A stretch of DNA of 64,000 nucleotides from positions 372,001 through 436,000 of the forward strand of contig NZ_JACHGW010000003.1 in the NCBI RefSeq assembly GCF_014202505.1, given 5' to 3'. This document shows, piece after piece, positions 7,743 through 15,284 of the stretch. How positions within the stretch are numbered: the stretch's first letter is position 1; the number at the start of each line of letters is the position of its first letter. The DNA comes from Armatimonas rosea (lineage in GTDB: Bacteria; Armatimonadota; Armatimonadia; Armatimonadales; Armatimonadaceae). The position numbers were made by a program, and so were the translations under genes. Under the pieces are notes generated by a model. That model saw only the letters and a list, made by a program, of their open reading frames with translations, did not search any database and was not told where the DNA came from.

Positions 7743-8305
7743 TCCTCGGGGACACGGTGGCACTGGCGGCAGCGGGCCTCGTAGTGCTCGGTCGCGCCGA
7801 TCAAGACGGTCGGGGCGCTGGCAGGGGCGGGCTGGCCGTCCAAGAGCCGCTGCGACCGGGCGGCATCCCCGCCACAGACCGCGCAGATCGCCCTGAGCTT
7901 CACCACATTGTCTGCGACTGCGATCAGGCTTGGCATCGCGCCAAAGGGAGCGCCGCGAAAGTCCATGTCCAGCCCCGAGACAATCACCTCTTTGCCTTCG
8001 TCGGCGAGGGCCTGGCAGACCGAGAAGATGTCTTCGTCGAAGAACTGCGCCTCTTCTATGGCGATGACCTGGGTCTCTGGGGCGATGGAGAGATAGAGCG
8101 ACGCCGAGCTCTCGACCGCAAGGGCTTCGTGGAGCGCGCCGTTGTGGGAGCGAATCACCGTGGCGGGATCGCGGGTATCGAGGGCGGGCTTGAAGACCTG
8201 GACCGTGCGCCGCGCGTAGAGCGCACGGCGCACCAGACGGATCAGCTCCTCGGTCTTTCCCGAGAACATCGAGCCACAGATGACAGTGAGGGAACCAGCA
8301 GGCAT
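7739..8305 (-). CDS. tdk: thymidine kinase
   Basis: Salvage enzyme that phosphorylates thymidine with ATP. The 188-residue form beginning MPAGSLTVICGS has the P-loop GSMFSGKT (residues 11-18), the catalytic-glutamate region IEEAQFFDE, the lasso segment, and a C-terminal zinc site made by CAVC and CRQC pairs. The frame is open further upstream, but the start at 8305 is favoured: homology begins there, TAAAAT lies 7 nt before it (leaderless type), and the upstream codons run through a palindromic element. Confidence 0.95.
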   Translation of the reverse strand: MPAGSLTVICGSMFSGKTEELIRLVRRALYARRTVQVFKPALDTRDPATVIRSHNGALHEALAVESSASLYLSIAPETQVIAIEEAQFFDEDIFSVCQALADEGKEVIVSGLDMDFRGAPFGAMPSLIAVADNVVKLRAICAVCGGDAARSQRLLDGQPAPASAPTVLIGATEHYEARCRQCHRVPED

Positions 8306-8332
8306 ACGGACTATTTTATCGTTTCCAAAGTG

Positions 8333-8479
8333 CCCGAGGAACGAATAACCCGAGGAACGAGTCCTCGGGCTTAAGAAGGCGACGGCTGCCTTCGCAGCCA
8401 ACCGAATCTCTTGGGCACGAAGGTGCCCGTCGCCCTTTAAAGCCCGGACACTCGTTGTCTGGGATTCTCGTTGTCCGGG
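8333..8479. repeat. large imperfect palindromic (cruciform-like) intergenic element
   Basis: Between Pnkp and tdk lies a nested palindrome. The outer arms are AACGAGT (8356-8362) and ACTCGTT (8450-8456), continuing into CGGGCTT/AAGCCCG. The inner arms are GGCGACGG (8378-8385) and CCGTCGCC (8427-8434). Inside are two small perfect hairpins, GGCTGC-CTTC-GCAGCC and GGGCAC-GAAG-GTGCCC. Short direct repeats flank it (CCCGAGGAACGA twice on the left, CTCGTTGTC twice on the right). It looks like a REP/MITE-class element rather than a gene. Confidence 0.65.
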
Positions 8480-8493
8480 CACCTTGTCTGAGA

Positions 8494-9759
8494 TTACTCA
8501 GCTGGCGCCGAGCCGCCGCGGCGCTCGGCGTAGGCGTGCTCAGCAGGGACGGTCACCAGCTCGCGCTCGGGGAAGCGGAGCGCGGCCAAGAAGCCCCCAA
8601 AGACACAGCCACCGTCGAGGTTGACCGTATTATTCACAAAGCGGATCTCGTCTTGTGGCGTGTGACCGTAGCAGATCAAGGGGCCAGAGTCCCCGTTTTC
8701 GCGCTCGGCGGCCCAGTCGTGGCGGAGCGGCATGCCATCGGGCGCGAAGCCGCGGACATCCCCAAAGCGCGTGAAGCGGGTGATAAAGTCTGAGCTCTGC
8801 CCCAGCATGTCGTCGCGAATCCCCGCGTGCGCCACCGCGAGCCTGCCCTCCGCGAGCACAAGGTGCACCGGCTGGGGCGCGAGGTAGGCCAGGATATCCA
8901 GCGTGAGCCGCTCGCGCTCCTTCTCGGGCATCCCCAGGAGCTGCTCCTCGGTTAAATCTAGGCCGTGGGTGCGCTGGACCTTTCCGCCCTGGAGCATACG
9001 AAAGAGCTTGTCATCGTGGTTGCCGGGGACAAAGAGGGCCTTGTCCGCCGCGACCAGGTCACAGACAAACCGGAGGACGCCCGGCGAGTCGGGGCCACGG
9101 TCGGCGAGGTCCCCCACAAAGACCGGGACGCGGCCCGTGGGGTGGGTGCTCTCGTGGTCGTAGCCGAGCTTTGTGAGCAGGCTCTTGAGCTCGGGGAGGC
9201 AGCCGTGCACATCGCCGATCACATCGAAGGCGGGCGCGGCGACAGCACCGGGCGTGGTCTGGACGGTCACCGTGTCTTGTTGCTCCGGGGTGAGGACATG
9301 GAGCGCGGCAAGGCGCGTGTCCTTGGCCAGCTCGCGCAGGGCCTGCTCCAGAGTCGCCCGGTGGCGCGTCACCACTTTCTCCCCGACAGAGCGCTCTGTA
9401 CGCAGGGAGTCGCGCCGGATCGCCTCGTCGAGCGGGACATCGAAGGCAACCACGACCACGGGAACCCGCGCCTCTTGGGCAAGCGCGATCAGCCGATCCC
9501 GCGCCCCCGGCTTGAGAGCGGTTGAGTCCGCGACTGTGAGGCGGCGGTTCTTGAGCCGGAGCGCAATCCACTGGTGAAAGAGCGCAAAGGCATCGTCGTT
9601 GGCGCTCTGCGATGCGGCACTGTCCACGACCATCTCACGGCACTGGTCGCTGGAGACAAGCTGGGAGGGGAGAAAGTGCCGCCGCGCCCAGGTCGATTTG
9701 CCCGAGCCCGACGCGCCACACAGAACGATCAAGCAGACTGGGGGGAAGTTGAGTGTCAT
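8494..9759 (-). CDS. polynucleotide kinase-phosphatase (Pnkp-like, no ligase domain)
   Basis: A 421-residue two-domain protein. The N-terminal P-loop kinase has GASGSGKST (residues 15-23) and resembles the 5'-OH polynucleotide kinase of bacterial Pnkp. From about residue 175 there is a calcineurin-like metallophosphoesterase with GDVHGC, GDLADRGPDS, GNHDDK, AHAGIR and YGHTP, plus the NLDGGCVFGG end. Bacterial Pnkp normally continues into a ligase/adenylyltransferase domain and pairs with Hen1; both are absent here. ATG 9759 is chosen over GTG 9762 because TACAAT lies 7 nt before it. Likely role: end-healing of broken RNA or DNA, or 2',3'-cyclic phosphate removal. Confidence 0.85.
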   Translation of the reverse strand: MTLNFPPVCLIVLCGASGSGKSTWARRHFLPSQLVSSDQCREMVVDSAASQSANDDAFALFHQWIALRLKNRRLTVADSTALKPGARDRLIALAQEARVPVVVVAFDVPLDEAIRRDSLRTERSVGEKVVTRHRATLEQALRELAKDTRLAALHVLTPEQQDTVTVQTTPGAVAAPAFDVIGDVHGCLPELKSLLTKLGYDHESTHPTGRVPVFVGDLADRGPDSPGVLRFVCDLVAADKALFVPGNHDDKLFRMLQGGKVQRTHGLDLTEEQLLGMPEKERERLTLDILAYLAPQPVHLVLAEGRLAVAHAGIRDDMLGQSSDFITRFTRFGDVRGFAPDGMPLRHDWAAERENGDSGPLICYGHTPQDEIRFVNNTVNLDGGCVFGGFLAALRFPERELVTVPAEHAYAERRGGSAPAE

Positions 9760-9820
9760 CACAGGAATTGTATCGTCTGAGAGAGGCGGCGTGGTAAAAG
9801 TCCCGCCGATCAGAACGGCC

Positions 9821-9847
9821 GGACGGGAGAGCCTCTGGCTACGAAGG
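9821..9847 (+). repeat. left REP-like arm, 27-bp perfect inverted repeat
   Basis: This 27-base sequence is the exact reverse complement of 10362-10388; the similarity extends imperfectly on both sides to roughly 60 bp (about 9801-9860). The arm itself folds: GAACGGCC (9813-9820) pairs with GGCCGTTC (9846-9853), and the inner AGCC-TCT-GGCT (9830-9840) is followed by AC, the complement of GT in the GTAG tetranucleotide. Confidence 0.85.
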
Positions 9848-9881
9848 CCGTTCCGGCCATGAAATTTTTTTTGGTTGCGTT

Positions 9882-10370
9882 TTGTCAGATTTGGGGAGTC
9901 TCACCCGTTATAGGGGTGTGGAAAAGCGACGACGAAATCATACAGAGCTGGCGGTGCATCTGGTCTGGACGACCTGGAAGCGCATGCCCCTGATCCGAAG
10001 TAGTGAGCTGGAGCGTAGCCTCTGGCGCGTGATACAGAACGAAGCAGAGATCCTAGGATGCTCGGTTCTCGCGATTGGAGGAATGCCAGATCACGTGCAC
10101 CTGGTTCTGGTGCAACCACCAAGCCTCTCTTTATCGAAACTGTTAAACCAGCTCAAAGGTGTTTCTTCGTCGGTGGCACGTACACAACTCGGCAGCGAGG
10201 CATTTTTTCAGTGGGCGGAAGGCTACTCTGCCTTCTCCCTGAGCAGCACGCACTGCCAGAATGCGATTGCCTATGTCCAGTCCCAGAAAGAGCACCACTC
10301 GCTTGAGACGCTCTGGGAGCGCTGGGAAGAAACCCCCGACCTAGAGCTATGGGCGGAACGCCCTTCGTAG
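9882..10370 (+). CDS. REP-associated tyrosine transposase (RAYT, Y1/HUH family)
   Basis: A 162-residue (or 150-residue) single-strand transposase of the IS200/IS605-related Y1 superfamily. The HUH motif is seen in GMPDHVHLVL, preceded by the typical HLVWTTWKRMPLI strand. The catalytic tyrosine is probably in the C-terminal AIAYVQSQKEHH helix. TTG 9882 is the longest start; GTG 9918 with TAGGGG just upstream is a plausible alternative. The gene is bracketed by long inverted repeats, and its TAG stop codon lies inside the right arm. RAYTs are domesticated-like transposases thought to spread REP palindromes; they usually occur once with flanking REPs, as here. Confidence 0.9.
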   Translation: MSDLGSLTRYRGVEKRRRNHTELAVHLVWTTWKRMPLIRSSELERSLWRVIQNEAEILGCSVLAIGGMPDHVHLVLVQPPSLSLSKLLNQLKGVSSSVARTQLGSEAFFQWAEGYSAFSLSSTHCQNAIAYVQSQKEHHSLETLWERWEETPDLELWAERPS

Positions 10371-10388
10371 CCAGAGGCTCTCCCGTCC
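10362..10388 (-). repeat. right REP-like arm, 27-bp perfect inverted repeat
   Basis: Exact inverted copy of 9821-9847. It contains GTAGCC-AGA-GGCT (10367-10379), i.e. GTAG at the foot of a small hairpin; characterised RAYTs recognise a GTAG tetranucleotide next to the REP hairpin. The transposase stop codon is part of this arm. Confidence 0.85.
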
Positions 10389-10409
10389 CCCCGTTCCAAT
10401 CGGGGGGGC

Positions 10410-11093
10410 TTATACCCACTCCAGGGTGGCATCGGGGAGGGCGTTGTTGAGCTCGTCGCAGACATCCTGCTCTTTGACATCGGGGCGCATGCGGATCGTC
10501 ACCAGCAAGACCCGGCGGCCATCGGGGTGGTCTTCGGTCTCGAAGCTGGAGACGGTCGCGCCGGCCTCGGTGAGGGCGGTAAGGGCTGCGCTGACCGCAC
10601 CCTTGTGTCGGTTGACCGTGATGGTCAGCGTGGTCTGGCGCTCGTTTTTATGGATCAGGTTCTCCGACCAGCGCCCGACACTCAGCGTGAAGAGCACCAA
10701 GAGAGTCGTGAACGTGGCGGTGGCCGGGTAGATTCCCCCCGCACCACAGGCGATCCCGATCGCGGCGACGATCCAGACGGTCGCGGCGGTCGTCAGGCCC
10801 CGTACCGAGAGCCCGCGGCGCAGGATCACGCCCGCCCCCAGAAAGCCAATACCGGTCACCACCTGGGCTGCGATCCGCCCCGGGTCGCCGCTGGGGAAGT
10901 GGATTCGGGTGAGCAAGCACGCCCCCAGGCAGACCAGAACGTGCGTGCGGAGCCCTGCCGAGTGGTTGGTCGCCTCCCGCTGCGCCCCGATAAAGCCCCC
11001 AAGGAGCGAGGCCAGGATGAGATAGCCCGCCTCGGTGTAGAAGGACAGGGCCTGCGGTTGAAGGAAAAAGTCCCACGGCGGACGCAAACTCAT
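10410..11093 (-). CDS. MgtC/SapB family membrane protein
   Basis: A 227-residue inner-membrane protein. About four or five hydrophobic helices occupy residues 20-150, with the family signature GGFIGAQREATNHSAGLRTH and the segment GIGFLGAGVILRRG..VRGLTTAATVW. A C-terminal ACT-like cytoplasmic domain follows (about 155-227). MgtC proteins are linked to growth at low Mg2+ and to control of P-type or F-type ATPases. ATG 11093 is preferred over ATG 11114 because the membrane-domain homology begins there. It is divergent from the S41 peptidase gene and convergent with the transposase. Confidence 0.9.
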   Translation of the reverse strand: MSLRPPWDFFLQPQALSFYTEAGYLILASLLGGFIGAQREATNHSAGLRTHVLVCLGACLLTRIHFPSGDPGRIAAQVVTGIGFLGAGVILRRGLSVRGLTTAATVWIVAAIGIACGAGGIYPATATFTTLLVLFTLSVGRWSENLIHKNERQTTLTITVNRHKGAVSAALTALTEAGATVSSFETEDHPDGRRVLLVTIRMRPDVKEQDVCDELNNALPDATLEWV

Positions 11094-11124
11094 TCGACAA
11101 TTGTACCGTACCATGGGGAGAAGC

Positions 11125-11130
11125 TATACT
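11125..11130 (+). promoter_or_regulatory. -10 element, leaderless S41 peptidase gene
   Basis: TATACT ends 6 nt before ATG 11137, favouring that start over in-frame codons further upstream. Confidence 0.55.
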
Positions 11131-11136
11131 GAGACC

Positions 11137-13143
11137 ATGCTTGAACTGGCGAAGCTCTACGCCACGGTGACCTACTTCCATCCCCGTGCGGGTGCGCGCT
11201 GGGCGGAGGCAACGGAGGCCTATTTCCCCGAGGTGCTCCGTGCCCCCAACCCGGAGACCCTGGGGCGCTGGCTGAGCGTGCTCGACGACCCATGGACCGG
11301 TGTGGTTACTTCCAAGCCCGAGCCACAACCCGAGAGCGCGACTCCCGGCTACACCGCGACCACCGCCGAGGGCTGGCCGCTCCTGACCCTCTCCGATGTG
11401 GGCTGGCTCCTCACCCCGGAGGGCGAGCGCTGCCTGGCAGGGTTTATCGCCCAGGCGAGCCGGGCTCCTGCGGCGATCCTCGACCTGCGCACGGCTCAGC
11501 TTCCACGTCGCAGTGCCGCCGCTCGCCTTGCGACCCTCACCGATGGGATCGCCCAGCCCGCTCTCTGGCAGCGCGCCCACTACGGCAAGGTCCCCGAGGC
11601 ACAGAGCGCGACCGGCAACTTTCGCACCGGCTGGGTGGGGCGTGCGGCTGTCATCTCCCTGGCGCGCTGGCCGCTGACCGCGGTCGTGCTGAGCCCCCAG
11701 AGCCCCGTGCCGCCGTTTGTCCTCGCGCTGGCACAGCTCGGTCAGGCGGTCTTGTTGTGTGAGGGGGAGGTCCCACTTAGAGAGCCCTGGGCTCCGACCA
11801 CGACTGTCACCCTTCCTGGTGGCCCGACCCTCCGTGTCCGAACGGGGCTCACCGAGCTACCCAGGCTACAGCCCACCCGCGACCCCCTCCCTGAGGCGCG
11901 TGCCTGGCTAGCCGCGAACCTTGCCCTACCCTCTGAGGAGCGTAAGGGGACGAGCGCACTCCTGCCGTCGGGGCAGCCACGCCTCGTTCCTCCCACAACC
12001 CGCCTGCACGCGGCCCTGCGGCTCTGGAGTGCGCTCTGGCTGCTCCATCCCCACCGCGTGGCCCTGCAGCCCGAGCTGGAGCGGGCGTGGCCAGGGTTCT
12101 TGGCCCAGGTACAGGCCGCCGGGGACGCGCCCACGTTCCACAAGGCCGTGCGCCAGCTCCTGCGACTGACTCGCGATGGCCACGCCGTCACCGTGACCCC
12201 GCTGGACAGCCTGCTCTTTGGGAGCGTGGGAGCGGCGGTGCGCCTACAGACCATTGAGGGCAAGGCGACTGTCGTGGCGCTTCGTGGGGCCAGTGAGCTG
12301 AAGGTGGGGGATGCGGTGGTGGCGGTGGAGGGCGTGCCGCTGACCGTGCGACGGGCCCAGCTCGATCCCTACCTGGCTGCCGGGACCCCCCAGGCCCGGG
12401 AGAACTACCTCAACAACCGCGTGCTGCTCGGGCAACGCGGGAGCCTGGCAAACCTCACGCTGGAAGGGGGACGTCAGGTGGCTGTCCCACGCCTGCCCTC
12501 CGATGGCAAGGAGCGTCAGGGCGAGGTGGTGCGTGTTCTGAAGGGGGGCGTGGTCTACGCCGATCTCGACCGCCTGACCCGCCCCGAAATTGCGCCTTTT
12601 TTTGTGCACTTTGGCCAGGCACCCGGCCTGATCTTCGACTTACGCGGCTATGTGGAAGAGACAGCCTGGGAGCTGGCACCCTACCTCGCACCCACGGAGC
12701 CGCTGATTGCGGCGCGCTTCCACCGGCCGGTGGCGCTGCCCCCGGAGGATGGCGAGCTCGCGGGGCGGCACCTGGACGAGGTCTTTGACCAGACTCTCCC
12801 CCGCCGCACGACCCAGCGGCGCTACCGTGGGAGGGTGGCGGTGCTCATCGACGAGCGCACGCAGAGCCAGGCCGAGCACACAGTGCTGTTTCTCAAGGCC
12901 TGCGGGGCGCTGCTGGTGGGCTCCCCAACGGCCGGGGCGGTGGGGGATGTGACGAACCTGCTCCTAAGCGATGGGATCGTCGTGCGCTTCTCCGGCCAAG
13001 ATGTCCGCCTCCCGGAGGGCACCAAGGTGGCAGGGGTCGGCGTGATGCCTGCGCTACGCAAACGGCCCACCCGGAGAGGTCTCCAGGCGGGCCGTGATGA
13101 GGTGCTTGAGGCAGCGCTGGGCGCTATTCTTTCACACGGGTGA
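11137..13143 (+). CDS. S41 family (tail-specific-like) serine peptidase
   Basis: A 668-residue protein without a signal peptide from this start. Residues about 350-460 look like a degenerate PDZ region (LKVGDAVVAVEGVPL). The C-terminal part fits the TSPc catalytic fold: VVYADLDRL, APGLIFDLRGY, VAVLIDERTQSQAEH and GALLVGSPTAGAVGD. Ser577 in TQSQAE is the likely nucleophile with Glu580 nearby. The N-terminal 300 residues have no recognised domain apart from a weak resemblance to other S41 proteins beginning LYATVTYFHP. Substrate unknown. The 3' end overlaps the convergent lipoprotein gene by 20 nt. Confidence 0.8.
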   Translation: MLELAKLYATVTYFHPRAGARWAEATEAYFPEVLRAPNPETLGRWLSVLDDPWTGVVTSKPEPQPESATPGYTATTAEGWPLLTLSDVGWLLTPEGERCLAGFIAQASRAPAAILDLRTAQLPRRSAAARLATLTDGIAQPALWQRAHYGKVPEAQSATGNFRTGWVGRAAVISLARWPLTAVVLSPQSPVPPFVLALAQLGQAVLLCEGEVPLREPWAPTTTVTLPGGPTLRVRTGLTELPRLQPTRDPLPEARAWLAANLALPSEERKGTSALLPSGQPRLVPPTTRLHAALRLWSALWLLHPHRVALQPELERAWPGFLAQVQAAGDAPTFHKAVRQLLRLTRDGHAVTVTPLDSLLFGSVGAAVRLQTIEGKATVVALRGASELKVGDAVVAVEGVPLTVRRAQLDPYLAAGTPQARENYLNNRVLLGQRGSLANLTLEGGRQVAVPRLPSDGKERQGEVVRVLKGGVVYADLDRLTRPEIAPFFVHFGQAPGLIFDLRGYVEETAWELAPYLAPTEPLIAARFHRPVALPPEDGELAGRHLDEVFDQTLPRRTTQRRYRGRVAVLIDERTQSQAEHTVLFLKACGALLVGSPTAGAVGDVTNLLLSDGIVVRFSGQDVRLPEGTKVAGVGVMPALRKRPTRRGLQAGRDEVLEAALGAILSHG

Positions 13144-13495
13144 GCGGCTGGCTCTTGCCCGCATTGGTGAGCGTCAGCGTGTCGCCCTCGATCTTGAATG
13201 TCCCTGTGGACTGGCGCTTGTCGGCGGGGATCATGTTGAGGATCATCGCCGGGTTGGCACTGGTGAGGCTCGTGGTGAGCTTGTCCCCATCGGCGCTCCA
13301 GGTCCCCGAGAGATTGGCGGTCTGGCCCATCACCGAGGCGGAGACGGACATCTGACCGCCTTCTTTGAACTCAAAGGTCGCCGGGATACTGTTAAAGTTC
13401 CCCGACCACTTCCCCACGGGCGTGGGTTTTTTACAGCCCACGGAGAGAACAAGAGCCGGGACCAGACAGGCCGCGGCAAGCATCTTTATTTTCAT
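13124..13495 (-). CDS. small lipoprotein
   Basis: A 123-residue protein with a lipoprotein signal (ALVLSVGCKK, lipid-modified Cys about residue 21). The mature part is a compact beta-rich domain (VGKWSGNFNS..FEFKEGGQM..LSGTWSADGDKL..GTFKIEGDTLTLT), resembling lipocalin-like or META-type small extracytoplasmic folds that report a fitted quantity in repeated strands. No enzyme motif. It follows grpE by 12 nt on the same strand, probably in one operon. Confidence 0.8.
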   Translation of the reverse strand: MKIKMLAAACLVPALVLSVGCKKPTPVGKWSGNFNSIPATFEFKEGGQMSVSASVMGQTANLSGTWSADGDKLTTSLTSANPAMILNMIPADKRQSTGTFKIEGDTLTLTNAGKSQPLTRVKE

Positions 13496-13507
13496 ATCGA
13501 CTTACTC

Positions 13508-14119
13508 CTAGCCGCCGGTGGCGACTTTCACTAAGGTGGGACGGAGGACCTTGGTTCCCAGCAGGTAGCCCCGCTGAAGCTCCTCGACAATGGTATTCTC
13601 CGGCAGGTCACTGTTCTCATCGCGGAGGACAGCGTTGTGCAGGTTGGGATCGAACGGGGTGCCGGTGGTTCCCGGAATCACCATCACGCCCTCACCGGCG
13701 AGTGCCTCACCGAACTGCTTGTAGATCGCATTGACCCCCACGACAAGCTTGTCGTAGTCGCTGGTCTGGGAGGCGGCGATGAGCGCGCGCTCAAAGTTAT
13801 CGAGAATGGGGAGGAGCTTCTGCAGGATATCCTCGATCAGGTAGCCCTTGAGCCCCTCGCGCTCCTCTTCCGTGCGACGCTTGAGGTTGGAAAAATCGGC
13901 GCGGGCGCGAAGAAAATCGGTGCGTGCGGCGTCGAGCTCCGCGGTCAGGCTCTCCACTTGGGCTTGAAGCTGAGCCACATCGGAGGTTCCTGCCTCCGTG
14001 TCGGTCATAGGTGGTGCGCTATCGGCATCAAACTCCGCCCCAGACCCGGTCTGGGCAGTGCTGTCGTCGGTCATGGCGTCTCCGTTGGAATTTTTATCGC
14101 GTTTAAAACGTGAAAACAC
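13508..14119 (-). CDS. grpE: nucleotide exchange factor GrpE
   Basis: Co-chaperone that releases ADP from DnaK. A 203-residue protein with a disordered acidic N-terminus, a long coiled coil (about residues 48-105) and the C-terminal beta domain with LLPILDNFERAL, YKQFGEAL, FDPNLHNAV and the RGYLLGTKVLRPTLVKV signature. The start is probably GTG 14119: TAAACT lies exactly 6 nt upstream, giving a leaderless mRNA. No CIRCE element or dnaK/dnaJ neighbour is seen, so heat-shock control, if any, is not through HrcA here. Confidence 0.96.
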   Translation of the reverse strand: MFSRFKRDKNSNGDAMTDDSTAQTGSGAEFDADSAPPMTDTEAGTSDVAQLQAQVESLTAELDAARTDFLRARADFSNLKRRTEEEREGLKGYLIEDILQKLLPILDNFERALIAASQTSDYDKLVVGVNAIYKQFGEALAGEGVMVIPGTTGTPFDPNLHNAVLRDENSDLPENTIVEELQRGYLLGTKVLRPTLVKVATGG

Positions 14120-14128
14120 GCCCCTAGT

Positions 14129-14386
14129 TTACCGCAATTTTCGACGGATCAGATAGTGTAGAAACGACACGAGCCCCGCGAACCTATAGCTCGGGTCGAT
14201 ATACTTCTCGATCACGTAGAACGCAAAGTAGTACAGCCGGCAAAACGCCCAGATGCCGATCGCCAGGAGCGCCGCCACACGCCCGCTAGGAAGCTCGACC
14301 AGGATGCCCGCGACCGCGCCGCACCCGGCCACGAGAAAGAGCACGGCCTTGAGGTACATCAGCCGCGGATCGGTTAAGTCGCCCAT
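14129..14386 (-). CDS. small two-helix membrane protein
   Basis: An 85-residue protein with two hydrophobic segments (about residues 10-30 and 33-57) and a basic C-terminus (LIRRKLR). No family recognised. It lies upstream of grpE on the same strand with a 9-nt gap to the grpE start. The gap contains the grpE -10 box, so grpE also has its own promoter. Confidence 0.6.
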   Translation of the reverse strand: MGDLTDPRLMYLKAVLFLVAGCGAVAGILVELPSGRVAALLAIGIWAFCRLYYFAFYVIEKYIDPSYRFAGLVSFLHYLIRRKLR

Positions 14387-14402
14387 GCTGATGCAACGGC
14401 TT

Positions 14403-15251
14403 TTAGGCGCTTGCGGTTACGCCAAAGGAGCACTCAAAGCTGGCGATATTTTTATCGGGGCCGCTGCGTGGGTTCATGATCGCAAAGACTATCCTCTGAA
14501 AACGCCCTTTGAGCTCCGGCTCGGCGAGGGCTTCGGCGAAGAGGCGGGCGATGAGCTCCGGGTCGCAGCGGAAGACCCCGCAGCCCCAAGCTCCCAAGAC
14601 CAGCGCCTCGGTCTCCTGCGCCGCCGCCACCGCGAGCACCATGCGTACCCGGCGCGCCATCGTGGCCTCGACAAAGCGCAGGCTCTGGGGCTCGTTCTTC
14701 TCCAGCGCTCCCACATTGACCGCTGCACTGGTGAGCATCGAGACCGTGTAGGGCTGCGCCAGCGCGTGGTGGTGGTCATCGCAGAAGACCGGCACATCGG
14801 GGGAGAAGATCACCCGGTCGGAGTAGAGGCAGGAGCGCAGCGCACGGTGGTAGTCGTAGAACTCCGGCTGGGTGCGCAGGCAGCTATAGAGCCCCGATGC
14901 CCGCGCGAGGCTCTCTTCCTGTGCCCGTGCGCCGCCCATAAAGCCCCCGCCGGGGTTGCGCGCCGACGCGAAGTTCAGCAGAGCCACCCGCTCGTAGCGC
15001 TTTCGGAGCTCCCGTGCCGCCTCTAGAGTCGAGGCATTCTCTACCGTGACCTCAGTCTCGCAGAGCACGCTCTGCTCACCCAGCGCCTCCCACAGCGTGT
15101 CGAAGTCCTCGGGGAGATAGAGCTGAGTGCCATCACAGGCCTTCTTGAGAGCTCTCTCGATAGAGACAGTCGTGCCATTGGGGAGCTTGTACCAGCCGCG
15201 CTCCTGGATTGCCAGCGCTTCTCTGGCTGCGATTGCAAGTTTAACGTTCAT
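14403..15251 (-). CDS. bacterial-type poly(ADP-ribose) glycohydrolase (TIGR02452)
   Basis: A 282-residue macrodomain-related hydrolase. The diagnostic loop NFASARNPGGGFMGGARAQEES contains the Gly-rich ADP-ribose loop and the catalytic Glu pair (QEE). SLARASGLYSCL and the C-terminal GAWGCGVFRCDP segment match microbial PARG (DUF2263). Such enzymes remove ADP-ribose from macromolecules. No ADP-ribosyltransferase gene is in the window. The upstream TATATT lies 8 nt before the ATG. Confidence 0.88.
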   Translation of the reverse strand: MNVKLAIAAREALAIQERGWYKLPNGTTVSIERALKKACDGTQLYLPEDFDTLWEALGEQSVLCETEVTVENASTLEAARELRKRYERVALLNFASARNPGGGFMGGARAQEESLARASGLYSCLRTQPEFYDYHRALRSCLYSDRVIFSPDVPVFCDDHHHALAQPYTVSMLTSAAVNVGALEKNEPQSLRFVEATMARRVRMVLAVAAAQETEALVLGAWGCGVFRCDPELIARLFAEALAEPELKGRFQRIVFAIMNPRSGPDKNIASFECSFGVTASA

Positions 15252-15284
15252 AACACACCAATATAGTTTCCCGAGGGCAGCTTG

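Noticed and set aside
8306-8482. N-terminal extension of thymidine kinase
   Set aside because: The extra codons run through the palindromic element, do not match the family, and lie upstream of the TAAAAT box that places the mRNA start at 8305.
14120-14140. CIRCE operator for grpE
   Set aside because: No TTAGCACTC-N9-GAGTGCTAA-type repeat is present upstream of grpE.
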